A stretch of DNA of 64,000 nt, from positions 434,001 to 498,000 of the forward strand of contig NZ_LNAL01000008.1 of NCBI RefSeq assembly GCF_001483135.1, written 5' to 3'. The stretch's first letter is position 1, and each line of letters starts with the position of its first letter. The translations under genes and the position numbers were made by a program. Shown in pieces: positions 24,764 through 32,924 of this stretch. The DNA comes from Solirubrum puertoriconensis. Its GTDB lineage: Bacteria > Bacteroidota > Bacteroidia > Cytophagales > Hymenobacteraceae. Under the pieces are notes generated by a model. That model was given only the letters and a program-made list of their open reading frames with translations. It searched no databases and was not told the origin of the DNA.

Positions 24764-27700
24764 ATGGCCAAAGTCCTTCGCCTGCATAACAGCGGCTCGC
24801 AGCAAATCCAGGGCTGGCAACAGACCGGTCCGCTCACGAGCACCGAAATCAATACTATTACCGACCCCACGGGCGGCCGCACGCGCAACCTGGCGGTGTC
24901 CATCCCGACGCCATTCGCGCGGATGCACCTCTTCGAAACCGCATTCGACTTTGTAGCACGTGAGGGCAGCCGCAACCCCAACTCGGTGTACCACGAGCTG
25001 GTGTCGCACTACTGGGATTTGCTGGAGCTGCTCTACAACTACCACCTCTACTCGCAGGCCGGTCGGCGCATTACGCTGCGCCGCTGGAACGCCGAGACGG
25101 AGTTGAACCGCATGCAGGCCGACCCGAACACGCGCCTGCTGGGTGAAACCCTGCGTTTGTTCTGGCAGGACGAGCGGTTCCGCGAAACGCCCGACCTGTA
25201 CCTGATTTTCTACGAGTCGCCGGGCTTGGCGGGCGGGCCGCGCCTGCTGGGCGGTACTTCGCCGCTGACCTTGCTCTTTACCGCGCCTGCCGTGCCGGTG
25301 CTCGATGTGGAAAGACCTAGGGCCGGTGGCCGCTACTTCGACCACCAGTACGTAGGCCTGGAGCAGCGCGACCCCGCGTTCCAGGACTTCGTGTACGAGC
25401 TGTTCCTGACGTTCCCGCGCCTGCAGGACCGCAACTTTGCCAACCGCGTGTTTGCCACCCTCGACCGCAACCGCATCAGCCAGATGCAGCTGCAGGGCGA
25501 CCGGAACGGCCAGCAATTTGCCTCGCGCTACCCCAGCCTCACCGACGTGCAGGGCAACCCGGCCTACGTGCGCAACATTCCGCTGCCCGGCCGCGCCGAC
25601 CAAACGGCTGTGATGTCGTCGGACCTGTTCATTCAGCCCACCCGCGACCTAGGCCCCGGCCAGGTACGCCCGCTGGTGCTGCGCCCCAACCTAGCCATGG
25701 GCGGGGTAAACTACCTGAATGGCCAGCCCTGGGACGACCGCACGCCCGTGCCCTACGCCGACGAGCAGCCCATGAGCAGCCGCGTGTTGCCCGGCAAAGG
25801 CTTCAAGTATCCCTACCTCACAGTGGGCGACTTTCTGGCCGACTCCTTGGTGGAGCTGCCTTACGAGCTGAACGCCGAGCGCTACCATACGGGCCGCGTT
25901 ACCTTCCAGTACGGTGCCGATGCCCAGGGCCGCTCGCGCTTCCCGTACCTGCTGCCGCTGCAGCCGGCTTTCTTCGAGTACTTCACCGAGCACGACCTGG
26001 CCGAGCTGCTGCACTTCACCATCGACCTGAACCACGTGCGCGTGTCGCTGCGGGTGCCGGTGCAGCAAGGGCGCTTTATCACACTGGAGCGCAGCTACTA
26101 CACCAATCCGCAAAACCCCAAAGACGAAATGGGGCGCGAGATTCCGGAGAAGGGTCGCATCGTGCGGGCCAACGTGGGCCTAGGTGTGTTTCCGTTCTAC
26201 AAGTTCCGGCAGCAGCCCGAGTACAACGACTTGTACAAGGTGATGCTGGTAGACGCTGACAACGGCCCCGCCCAGCTGCAAAAGCAGTACAACGTAGAGT
26301 TTTACGTGGATGGCGAACGGCTAACCGACCAAGGTGCTGCCCGCCGCGCTACCCGCTACGAACGCACCCGCAAGAGCATCAACACCGCGGGCAGCAGCTA
26401 TTACGAGGTAACGGGCACCCACTTCGACGTGGCCGAGCTGGTGTGCCCCGCTGGCCCCGGCTTGCCCCCCGCGCGTGGCCTGATGGTGCCGCGCTGGAAG
26501 GAGCTTGACCGCGGCACGCGCCGCTTCACCTTCGCCGTCGACTTTGGCACCACCAACACGCACATTGCTTACTCCGACGGCCCCAGCAGCCACCCGCGCC
26601 CGCTCACCATCGGCGAGATAGACCAGCAGGTTACCTGGCTGCACGCGCCGCTGCCCGACCTAGGGCTGTCGGGTGCGCAGCGCTTCCGGCAGGGGGCGCA
26701 GCAACTGCAGGCTGATATTGCCGCCCTGCAAAACCGCGAGTTTATTCCGTCGTTTATCGGCGAGGGCGGGGCCTCTTACGCCTTCCCGGTACGTACGGCC
26801 GTGTGCGAAACCAGCACCTTCCCGAACGAGCCGGCCCGTGTGCTCGGCAACATCAACATCGGCTTCAGCATCAACACCGAAACTTCGGCCGAACTGCCCC
26901 AAAACCGCTTTGTTACGAACCTGAAGTGGTCGGCCGAGCTCGACCCCAGCGGCGTAACGCGCATCGAGGCGTTCTTCCGCGAGGTAATGCTGCTGCTCAA
27001 GCACAAAGCCGCTCTCAACGGCGGCATTATGGAAGACACCCGCGTGGTGTGGTTTGCGCCGCTGAGCTTCGATGCCTTCCTGCGCAACCAGTTCAAGGAC
27101 AAGTGGGACCAGGCCTTCCAGCAGGTGTTCCGCACCCGCCGCGATACGCTCACGCTCACCGAATCGGTGGCGCCGTACTACTACCTCACGGCTACTAACC
27201 AGGTAGTGCCCTCGCGCGACGAGAACGTGGTGAACATCGACATCGGCGGCGGCACTACCGACTTGCTGCTGTTTGCCAACTCGCGCCCGGCCTACAGTTC
27301 TTCGTTCCGCTTTGCCGGCAACGATTTGTGGGGCGACGGCTACGCCCGCGTGCAGGGTGCGCCCAAGCAAAACGGCCTGCTGCGCCTAGGTGTAGGCCAC
27401 GTGGAGAGCCTGCCCGACTCGGAGCAAAACCAGGAGTACAAAGGCTACTTGCGCGCTGCCCTCAGCAACAACGACTTCGGCTCGGCCGACGTGACTTCGC
27501 TGCTGTTCCTCTACGACGATGCCCTGCGCTTCTCGCAGAGCCTTGCCCTAGGTAAAGGCCGCCAGCTGCGCGTGCTGTTCTACCTGCACTACACCAGCAT
27601 CATCTACCACGTTGGCCAGCTCACGCAGCACCTAGGCCTCAAGCTGCCGCGCTACCTGTGCTTCTCGGGCAAAGGCAGCTTGTACCTGCGCCTGCTCGCG

Positions 27701-28231
27701 GGTGGCACCAGCATGGGCGCCATCGAGCGTATCTCGAAGGCCGTGCTGAAAGCCGCCTCGGGGCAGGAGCCCCCGCACAACTTCCGCGTAATTCTGGCCG
27801 ACAACCCCAAGGAAGCCACCACCAACGGCGGTGTGCTGTTCGAGGAAAGCCAGTCGGCGCCGGATGTGGACAGCATCCAGAACATTCGCTTGGTAGGCGC
27901 GCAGGATGGCCCCGAAATCGGCAGCCTGCGCCTGAAAGCCCGCGGCGTGGATGCTGATATGCGCCAGGCTGTGCTCGATAACACGCGCCGCTTCTTGGAG
28001 CTGGTACTCACCAACGACGACGTGGCCCCGCTGATGCGCGAAGTAGGTGTCGACATCGACCGTGGCCGCGTGCTCGACTTTATGTTGCGCGAAGTGGAGG
28101 ACAGCCTGAACCTAGGCCTGCACCAGATGGAGCGCAACCTAGGCTCGGAAGAAACCCTGCCCGAAACGCTGTTCTTCCTGCCGCTGAAGCAGTCGTTGTT
28201 CAACCTCGGCCGCGATTTGCTGCAAGGGTAA
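24764..28231 (+). CDS. Large protein with C-terminal actin/Hsp70-like ATPase domain
   Basis: The 1155-residue protein has an N-terminal half (to ~585) that I cannot assign. From ~590 an actin/Hsp70 ATPase core is visible: phosphate-1 loop FAVDFGTTNTHIAYSDG near 590, phosphate-2 loop VNIDIGGGTTDLLLFANSRP near 824, and the third glycine-rich motif LCFSGKGSLYLRLL near 965 in place of the adenosine loop. FRFAGNDLWGDGY follows phosphate 2, as in Hsp70. It has no signal peptide or membrane helix, so it is cytosolic. With the tubulin-like GTPase just upstream it gives the cluster two cytoskeletal-type NTPases. Length is far above MreB, ParM or DnaK because of the N-terminal part. Confidence 0.82.
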   Translation: MAKVLRLHNSGSQQIQGWQQTGPLTSTEINTITDPTGGRTRNLAVSIPTPFARMHLFETAFDFVAREGSRNPNSVYHELVSHYWDLLELLYNYHLYSQAGRRITLRRWNAETELNRMQADPNTRLLGETLRLFWQDERFRETPDLYLIFYESPGLAGGPRLLGGTSPLTLLFTAPAVPVLDVERPRAGGRYFDHQYVGLEQRDPAFQDFVYELFLTFPRLQDRNFANRVFATLDRNRISQMQLQGDRNGQQFASRYPSLTDVQGNPAYVRNIPLPGRADQTAVMSSDLFIQPTRDLGPGQVRPLVLRPNLAMGGVNYLNGQPWDDRTPVPYADEQPMSSRVLPGKGFKYPYLTVGDFLADSLVELPYELNAERYHTGRVTFQYGADAQGRSRFPYLLPLQPAFFEYFTEHDLAELLHFTIDLNHVRVSLRVPVQQGRFITLERSYYTNPQNPKDEMGREIPEKGRIVRANVGLGVFPFYKFRQQPEYNDLYKVMLVDADNGPAQLQKQYNVEFYVDGERLTDQGAARRATRYERTRKSINTAGSSYYEVTGTHFDVAELVCPAGPGLPPARGLMVPRWKELDRGTRRFTFAVDFGTTNTHIAYSDGPSSHPRPLTIGEIDQQVTWLHAPLPDLGLSGAQRFRQGAQQLQADIAALQNREFIPSFIGEGGASYAFPVRTAVCETSTFPNEPARVLGNINIGFSINTETSAELPQNRFVTNLKWSAELDPSGVTRIEAFFREVMLLLKHKAALNGGIMEDTRVVWFAPLSFDAFLRNQFKDKWDQAFQQVFRTRRDTLTLTESVAPYYYLTATNQVVPSRDENVVNIDIGGGTTDLLLFANSRPAYSSSFRFAGNDLWGDGYARVQGAPKQNGLLRLGVGHVESLPDSEQNQEYKGYLRAALSNNDFGSADVTSLLFLYDDALRFSQSLALGKGRQLRVLFYLHYTSIIYHVGQLTQHLGLKLPRYLCFSGKGSLYLRLLAGGTSMGAIERISKAVLKAASGQEPPHNFRVILADNPKEATTNGGVLFEESQSAPDVDSIQNIRLVGAQDGPEIGSLRLKARGVDADMRQAVLDNTRRFLELVLTNDDVAPLMREVGVDIDRGRVLDFMLREVEDSLNLGLHQMERNLGSEETLPETLFFLPLKQSLFNLGRDLLQG

Positions 28232-28247
28232 GAACGATGTAGCGCGG

Positions 28248-28354
28248 TGTAGCGCGGACTTTGTAGTCCGCGTCCCTGGATAGTAATCCAATCTTCTGGA
28301 CCCTAGGTCAAGACATTGCTATCTGCGGACGCGGACTACAAAGTCCGCGCTACA
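28248..28354. repeat. Repeat family B, copy 1 (perfect 28-bp inverted arms)
   Basis: Arms 28248-28275 and 28327-28354 are exact reverse complements. Each arm itself folds around GCGGACTTTGTAGTCCGC. The inner segment contains GGATAGTAAT and a CCTAGG. The unit occupies the gap after the actin-like gene, and related units are nested at 32642-32872. Confidence 0.88.
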
Positions 28355-28410
28355 GCCGTGCAGCAACCTGCGCCTATCTATATTCCGCTTAAGTCTTTCG
28401 CCTCCTCCGA

Positions 28411-29946
28411 ATGCATATCCGGATTACCTCCTTGCTTACCGGCTTGCTGCTGACGGCTTCGACTGCCGTGCAGGCCCAAACCGCTCCCGGCCAGCCCACG
28501 CTCGAGGAAAAAAAAGTACAGATCTGGTGCGCCACGGCTCGGTTCGTGTTCAACGATACCGGCCGGCCGAACCTGAAAAGCAACCTGCGTTGCGACGCCA
28601 CGCTGCGCGAGTTCGAGAACAGCATCAAGGCCGACAGCCAGCGCGTGTACTCGCGCCTGTACCAGCCGCTCGAGGGCAAAGGCGTGATGTACAAAGGCCT
28701 AGGTTCGGATGGCTCAAGGCTGCAAAAGCTCACCAACGAGATTGTGCGGCAGCTGGGCTCGTCGCCGGCCCGGCGCAACACGCCCGAGCGCCTGGCGCAA
28801 GTGCAGCGGCTCGAAGGCGCCTTCAACGCCTACCTCACGCAGGGTACGCCCATTCCCGATGACATCGGCCTGCTGAATGCCACTGCTTCGGAAGCCACCT
28901 TCGACAGCACCGCTACCATGGCTGCCAACGGCATGGCTGAGCAGTCCTACTTAGAGCAAACCGAGGCAGATACCACGGACGTGGCTTCGGCCCGTGCCGC
29001 ATCGGCGGAAAGCCCCATGACGCGCCTGTTTGGCCCGATTGCGCTGATTCTGTCGTTGCTGAGCCTGGTGCTATGGTTTTTGGAGCGGCGGGTACTGCGC
29101 AACCACATCAGCGAGCTGCGCGACCGGGCTTCGCGCCACCGCAACGAGCTCGACTCCATCCGTACCACCTCCGGCCTAGGTAGCCGAAACGCCGCTGCCA
29201 GCGAAGCACCGGCCGAGCTGACGTTCAGCCAGCGCAAACAAATCGAAGAACTGGTGGAGCGCATGGTGCAGCAGCGCCTAGCCGATTTGCAGCCGCACGG
29301 CCGCCCCACGGCAGCGCCTGAGCCGGCTATGCCTACCGTAGCCGCAGCACCAGTGCAGAACGCGCCCCGCAACAAGCCAGCCGCTGCGCCAGCGCCCGAG
29401 CGCGTACAGCAAGCGCCACCGGCTCCGGCAGCACCTGCGCGCCCGGTGGCAGTAGCCCCGCCACCTAGGGAGGAAATACCGGCCCCCGTAGCACCCATTC
29501 CGGCTGGCTCGCCGGCCGTAGCACCGCGCGACGAGTTCGATAGCCTGGTGCCGCCCGTGCAACTGCCCAGCCCCACGCCCTCGGCACCGATTGCTCCGCC
29601 ACCGGCGCCCACGCCCGATCCGGCTCCGGTTGGCCACTTCTATGTGAAAGTGCCCGTAAACGGCGGCTTCTCCGATTACGACCTGCACACGGTAGCCCAG
29701 CACGACAGCATTTACGAAATCACGCCCGATCCGCAGCGGCCCGATGCGGCTACGTTCCGCATCAACCCCAACTCGCAGGTGCACGCCTACGCTATCCAAA
29801 ACGCGCAATACTCCTTGCGCGAGGCATGCCGCTACCAGCCGCCCGCCGGTCCGGTATCGCGCATCATCACCGACGAGCCCGGTTACCTGCGGAAAGTAGG
29901 CGCCACCTGGCAAATCGAGCAAAAGGCAGCTATTCACTTCGAATAG
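28411..29946 (+). CDS. Membrane-anchored protein with coiled coil, Pro/Ala-rich linker and C-terminal domain
   Basis: The 511-residue protein has a signal peptide (LLTGLLLTASTAVQAQ) and a helical periplasmic part (~25-200). One membrane helix, FGPIALILSLLSLVLWFLE, lies near 207-225. A coiled-coil follows (NHISELRDRASRHRNELDSI), then a helical SQRKQIEELVERMVQQRLADL segment. A 110-residue Ala/Pro-rich spacer leads to a C-terminal globular domain from ~407 (GHFYVKVPVNGGFSDYDLHT). No family is recognised. If the signal peptide is cleaved, the long C-terminal arm would reach into the cytosol and could contact the cytoskeletal NTPases, while the first 200 residues face the periplasm. This is inferred topology. 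Confidence 0.65.
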   Translation: MHIRITSLLTGLLLTASTAVQAQTAPGQPTLEEKKVQIWCATARFVFNDTGRPNLKSNLRCDATLREFENSIKADSQRVYSRLYQPLEGKGVMYKGLGSDGSRLQKLTNEIVRQLGSSPARRNTPERLAQVQRLEGAFNAYLTQGTPIPDDIGLLNATASEATFDSTATMAANGMAEQSYLEQTEADTTDVASARAASAESPMTRLFGPIALILSLLSLVLWFLERRVLRNHISELRDRASRHRNELDSIRTTSGLGSRNAAASEAPAELTFSQRKQIEELVERMVQQRLADLQPHGRPTAAPEPAMPTVAAAPVQNAPRNKPAAAPAPERVQQAPPAPAAPARPVAVAPPPREEIPAPVAPIPAGSPAVAPRDEFDSLVPPVQLPSPTPSAPIAPPPAPTPDPAPVGHFYVKVPVNGGFSDYDLHTVAQHDSIYEITPDPQRPDAATFRINPNSQVHAYAIQNAQYSLREACRYQPPAGPVSRIITDEPGYLRKVGATWQIEQKAAIHFE

Positions 29947-29963
29947 CCGACCTAGGGCTGGAA

Positions 29964-30088
29964 GCTAGTTCCCCTCCTCAGATGAGGAGGGGTTAGGGGT
30001 GGTTGAAGAACTAGAGCTAGATCTAGTAACTGTTCAAACGTCAAGTCAACCACCCCTGGCCCCTCCTCATCTGAGGAGGGGAACTAGC
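29964..30088. repeat. Repeat family A, copy 3 (43-bp inverted arms)
   Basis: Arms 29964-30006 and 30046-30088 match as reverse complements at 41 of 43 positions, and each arm contains a perfect inner hairpin. It nearly fills the gap between the anchored protein and the motor subunit. Confidence 0.88.
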
Positions 30089-30130
30089 ATTTTAGACCTA
30101 GGCTTAATTTGTAGTAGTTAGCTTCGCCCC

Positions 30131-31588
30131 ATGCTTGAAATCATACTTGAACTGGTTGTAATAGCCGTTATCGTGGCGTTGCAGGTGCGGGCGTTTATCC
30201 GAACGCGCACGCAGGCTCAGCGGCTGGCAGCCCTGTACCCGCCCCGCACCGATTTGCGCGTGGAACGTCGGCTCGTGACGCCCGATGGCCGCGACATGGC
30301 CGAGTATGCCGCCGATGCACCCGCCGACGCCTACGCCGTTGATATTCTGCGAGCCGACAACGTTTCGGTTGATTTCAAAGAGATTTTGCAGGACACCAAC
30401 GAGTACCTGCGCCACAACAAGGGCGCCGCGGCCGACTTTGGTATTCTGAAGGACATTGCCATTCGGCAGGCGCAGGCGCCCGAGTCGAGTGCCCAGGCCA
30501 ACGTGGCCACGCCGCTCTACCTAGGCCTGCTCGGCACTTTTCTAGGTGTAATTCTGGGTTTGGTAAGCATTGCCCGCCAGGGCATCACCGACGACGACGC
30601 CCTCACGCCCTTCCTCACCGGCGTGCTCATCGCCATGACGGGCTCTTTTATGGGCCTGATGCTGACGTTGTTCGGCAATAGCGTGCTGCGCCATGCCCGT
30701 GCCGAGCGCGACCAGCGCCAGAACCAGTACTTCACCTTCCTGCAGGCGCGGTTGCTGCCCATCCTACACAACGATATGTCGGCCAGCCTTTCGACCCTGA
30801 AGGGCGTGCTCGACGCGTTCAACCAGGATTTCGTGGGCCGAGTGTCGCTGTTCGAGCCCATTCTGAACACCATCACCGAGAACATCCGGGTGCAGCGCGA
30901 CTTCCTGGTAAAGCTGGAGGAAATTGGCTTCGACCGGATGGCGCAAGCCAACCTGGCGGTATTCGAGAAAGTGCGCGAGTCGGCGGAACTGTTTGGGCAG
31001 TTTACGGCCTACCAGGAGCGCCTCAACCAGATGCTCGATAAAGGCACCGAAACCGGCATCATGGTCACGAGCATCCTCGACCGCCTCACCGGCTTCGAGC
31101 GCGGCATCAACAACCTAGGGCAGTACATCGGCCAGCACGACAACCTCGTGCAGCGCCAGCTCGACTTCTTCCAGCGCCACCAAACCGAGATGGGCAACCT
31201 CGCGGCTCGCACCGAGCAGTACTTCGACGAAGCCTCGCTGCACCTCACCGAGCTGATGCGCCGCCGCCTCGAACATCATGAGCGCGACGCCCAACTGGCC
31301 TACGAGAAATGGGGCGAGTACTTCCAGCGTATCAACCAGGATAATGCTTTCGAGCGCATCATGCGCCAGCTCGATCCGTTGCGCGATGTAAAAGCCAACC
31401 AAGAGGCCCTAACGCGCGACGTTTCGGCCACGCAACGCGAGCTGCTGCGGAAGGTGGAGTTGGATGCGCAGGTTGATGCCAAGCTGCTAGCCGAGCTGAC
31501 GGTGATGAACGAAATTCTGCGGAAAGCCACCGCTAAAAATCGTCTTCAGCGCGGTATGGATAAGCTGTTTGGCGGGGTGAAGGAGTAA
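30131..31588 (+). CDS. MotA/TolQ/ExbB-type channel subunit with long helical tail (ZorA-like)
   Basis: The 485-residue protein has an N-terminal membrane helix (residues 2-20) and two paired helices typical of MotA/TolQ/ExbB channels: LYLGLLGTFLGVILGLVSIA near 128-150 and FLTGVLIAMTGSFMGLMLTL near 160-185. The rest (~190-485) is almost purely helical, with long amphipathic segments. That is the arrangement of ZorA, the Zorya stator subunit whose tail projects into the cytosol. Five copies would surround two MotB-like subunits and use ion flow to rotate or transmit force. The matching MotB-like gene lies 357 bp downstream, after an intervening opposite-strand gene. Confidence 0.82.
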   Translation: MLEIILELVVIAVIVALQVRAFIRTRTQAQRLAALYPPRTDLRVERRLVTPDGRDMAEYAADAPADAYAVDILRADNVSVDFKEILQDTNEYLRHNKGAAADFGILKDIAIRQAQAPESSAQANVATPLYLGLLGTFLGVILGLVSIARQGITDDDALTPFLTGVLIAMTGSFMGLMLTLFGNSVLRHARAERDQRQNQYFTFLQARLLPILHNDMSASLSTLKGVLDAFNQDFVGRVSLFEPILNTITENIRVQRDFLVKLEEIGFDRMAQANLAVFEKVRESAELFGQFTAYQERLNQMLDKGTETGIMVTSILDRLTGFERGINNLGQYIGQHDNLVQRQLDFFQRHQTEMGNLAARTEQYFDEASLHLTELMRRRLEHHERDAQLAYEKWGEYFQRINQDNAFERIMRQLDPLRDVKANQEALTRDVSATQRELLRKVELDAQVDAKLLAELTVMNEILRKATAKNRLQRGMDKLFGGVKE

Positions 31589-31891
31589 CTACAAAATGTC
31601 TTCTACCTTCTCTTCTACATTGGCTAAAACCTCGCAGTCGCAATAACCACCGTTGTTTGTCAGCCATTGTTTAAGAGCTGCGAAGTCAATGCTTCTGCTT
31701 TCCGCAAACAGCTTGGTGAGCCGCAGCGTATCGTCGCAGCCTTCACCGCCGAGTTCCTCGTCTAGGTAATCGAACAGCGCCTTTAGGTTTTCGGCCGAAG
31801 TAGGCAGCTTAGCGAGCTTATCAGCCCGTTGGTTTTGCTTGAGGTTTGCCAGCAACTCCTTGCGCCGCTTTTGCTCTTCTTTCGATGCCAT
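31589..31891 (-). CDS. DUF2695 protein, on the opposite strand inside the motor gene pair
   Basis: The 100-residue protein ends in the DUF2695 signature: LFDYLDEELGGEGCDDTLRL, then LKQWLTNNGGYCDCEVLANV. The N-terminus is Lys-rich. The function is unknown. Conserved Cys and Asp (GC-DDT, YCDCEV) could bind a metal. It is the only minus-strand gene between 20.5 and 35 kb and ends directly at the stop codon of the ZorA-like gene, whose natural partner begins 54 bp beyond its start. This placement suggests insertion between two genes that are normally adjacent. Confidence 0.8.
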   Translation of the reverse strand: MASKEEQKRRKELLANLKQNQRADKLAKLPTSAENLKALFDYLDEELGGEGCDDTLRLTKLFAESRSIDFAALKQWLTNNGGYCDCEVLANVEEKVEDIL

Positions 31892-31945
31892 TGGAAAGGA
31901 TGTAATAACACTGAGCCTCGGCAGCGAGGTAATTCTAAAGTAAAC

Positions 31946-32635
31946 ATGCCCAGCGCCGACCCACAACGCTCCGACTTTTTCTGGCCCAGCTACGTGGACC
32001 TGATGACCTCTTTGTTCATCGTGATGCTGGTGCTGTTTGTGTACAGCTTCAAGCTATTCCGCGACCGGGAGCAGGAGCAGCGCCGCCTGTTAGGCGAGCT
32101 GAAGGTGAAGGCCAAAGAGCTGGAGCAAATCCAGCGCATCCGCGAATCGTTGCGGCGGCTTGAGGGCAACTACTTCCGCTACGACCCCAGCAACGAGCGG
32201 TACGAGCTGCGTGTGGACGTGCAGTTCAAGGCCGGCCGCGACGAGATTCAGGAGCAGTACAAGCCCGCGTTGCTGAAAGCCGGTGGGCTGCTGCGCCAGC
32301 GCCTACGCGCCATCCGCACGGAGCTGCCGGTGCGCTACCTCGTAATTGTGGAGGGCATGGCCGCCCGCTACCCGCAGGGCGACCCCCGCAACCGCCAGGA
32401 AGAGCAATCCACTTACCAGCTCAGCTACCGCCGCGCCCTCAACCTGCTGAATTTCTGGCGGCAGAACGGCGTGAACTTCACGCAGGACCGATCCGTCGAG
32501 CTCATCATTGGGGGCAGCGGTTTCTACGGTACGGGGCGCTACACCGGCCGTCGCGAAGGCGACAACAAGCGCTTCCTTATTCAGGTGATACCCAAAGTTG
32601 GGCGCATTGAAGGTGCCACGATTAAGGCCAAGTAG
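31946..32635 (+). CDS. MotB/OmpA-like motor partner (ZorB-like)
   Basis: The 229-residue protein has one N-terminal helix DFFWPSYVDLMTSLFIVMLV (residues 10-29). Its Asp at residue 18 occupies the place of the ion-carrying Asp of MotB, ExbD and ZorB. A coiled coil follows (~36-75, REQEQRRLLGELKVKAKELEQ). The C-terminal part resembles an OmpA/MotB peptidoglycan-binding domain: VDVQFKAGRDEIQEQ, VIVEGMAARYP and STYQLSYRRALNLLNFWRQNG. It should form the rotor-like dimer inside the channel of the preceding subunit and grip the cell wall. It ends the cluster and is followed by nested repeats. Confidence 0.85.
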   Translation: MPSADPQRSDFFWPSYVDLMTSLFIVMLVLFVYSFKLFRDREQEQRRLLGELKVKAKELEQIQRIRESLRRLEGNYFRYDPSNERYELRVDVQFKAGRDEIQEQYKPALLKAGGLLRQRLRAIRTELPVRYLVIVEGMAARYPQGDPRNRQEEQSTYQLSYRRALNLLNFWRQNGVNFTQDRSVELIIGGSGFYGTGRYTGRREGDNKRFLIQVIPKVGRIEGATIKAK

Positions 32636-32641
32636 CGCGCC

Positions 32642-32872
32642 GTAGTGCGGACTTTGCAGTCCGCGTCCACGGATAGTAATTTCTGACCTAGGGATGCAGC
32701 GCAGTGTAGCGCGGGCTTGAGCCCGCGTTTGTCAGCACGAAATCGTCCGCGTGTTTTCGCCCGTTGCCAATCGTTCACGCCAACGCGGACTGAAGTCCGC
32801 GCTACACCAGGTGCACTAGGTCCGAAAACAGAAGTTACTATCCCTGGACGCGGACTACAAAGTCCGCGCTAC
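32642..32872. repeat. Repeat family B, copies 2 and 3, one nested in the other
   Basis: Outer arms 32642-32668 and 32846-32872 are near-perfect reverse complements, matching the arms at 28248 and 28327. Between them an inner pair, 32704-32729 and 32782-32807, is a diverged copy of the same type (CGCGGGCTTGAGCCCGCG and CGCGGACTGAAGTCCGCG). The inner copy interrupts the outer one. Confidence 0.85.
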
Positions 32873-32889
32873 GGCCGTGCCGAAACCGC

Positions 32890-32897
32890 TATTTTGC
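32890..32897 (+). promoter_or_regulatory. -7-like box TATTTTGC for the prolyl oligopeptidase gene
   Basis: Same octamer and nearly the same distance to the ATG (27 bp) as at 18757-18764. It lies just outside the family B repeat. Confidence 0.45.
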
Positions 32898-32924
32898 GTA
32901 CCTCCTCCGTTATTATCCGTTCCT

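Noticed and set aside
24401-25603. A 400-codon open frame on the minus strand opposite the actin-like gene
   Set aside because: It spans repeats and the immunity gene, has biased composition and no motif. The plus strand has the ATPase gene.
20563-32635. The cluster as a classical Zorya defense system
   Set aside because: Only ZorA-like and ZorB-like parts are present. I see no ZorC, no ZorD helicase and no ZorE nuclease. The other members are cytoskeletal-type NTPases.
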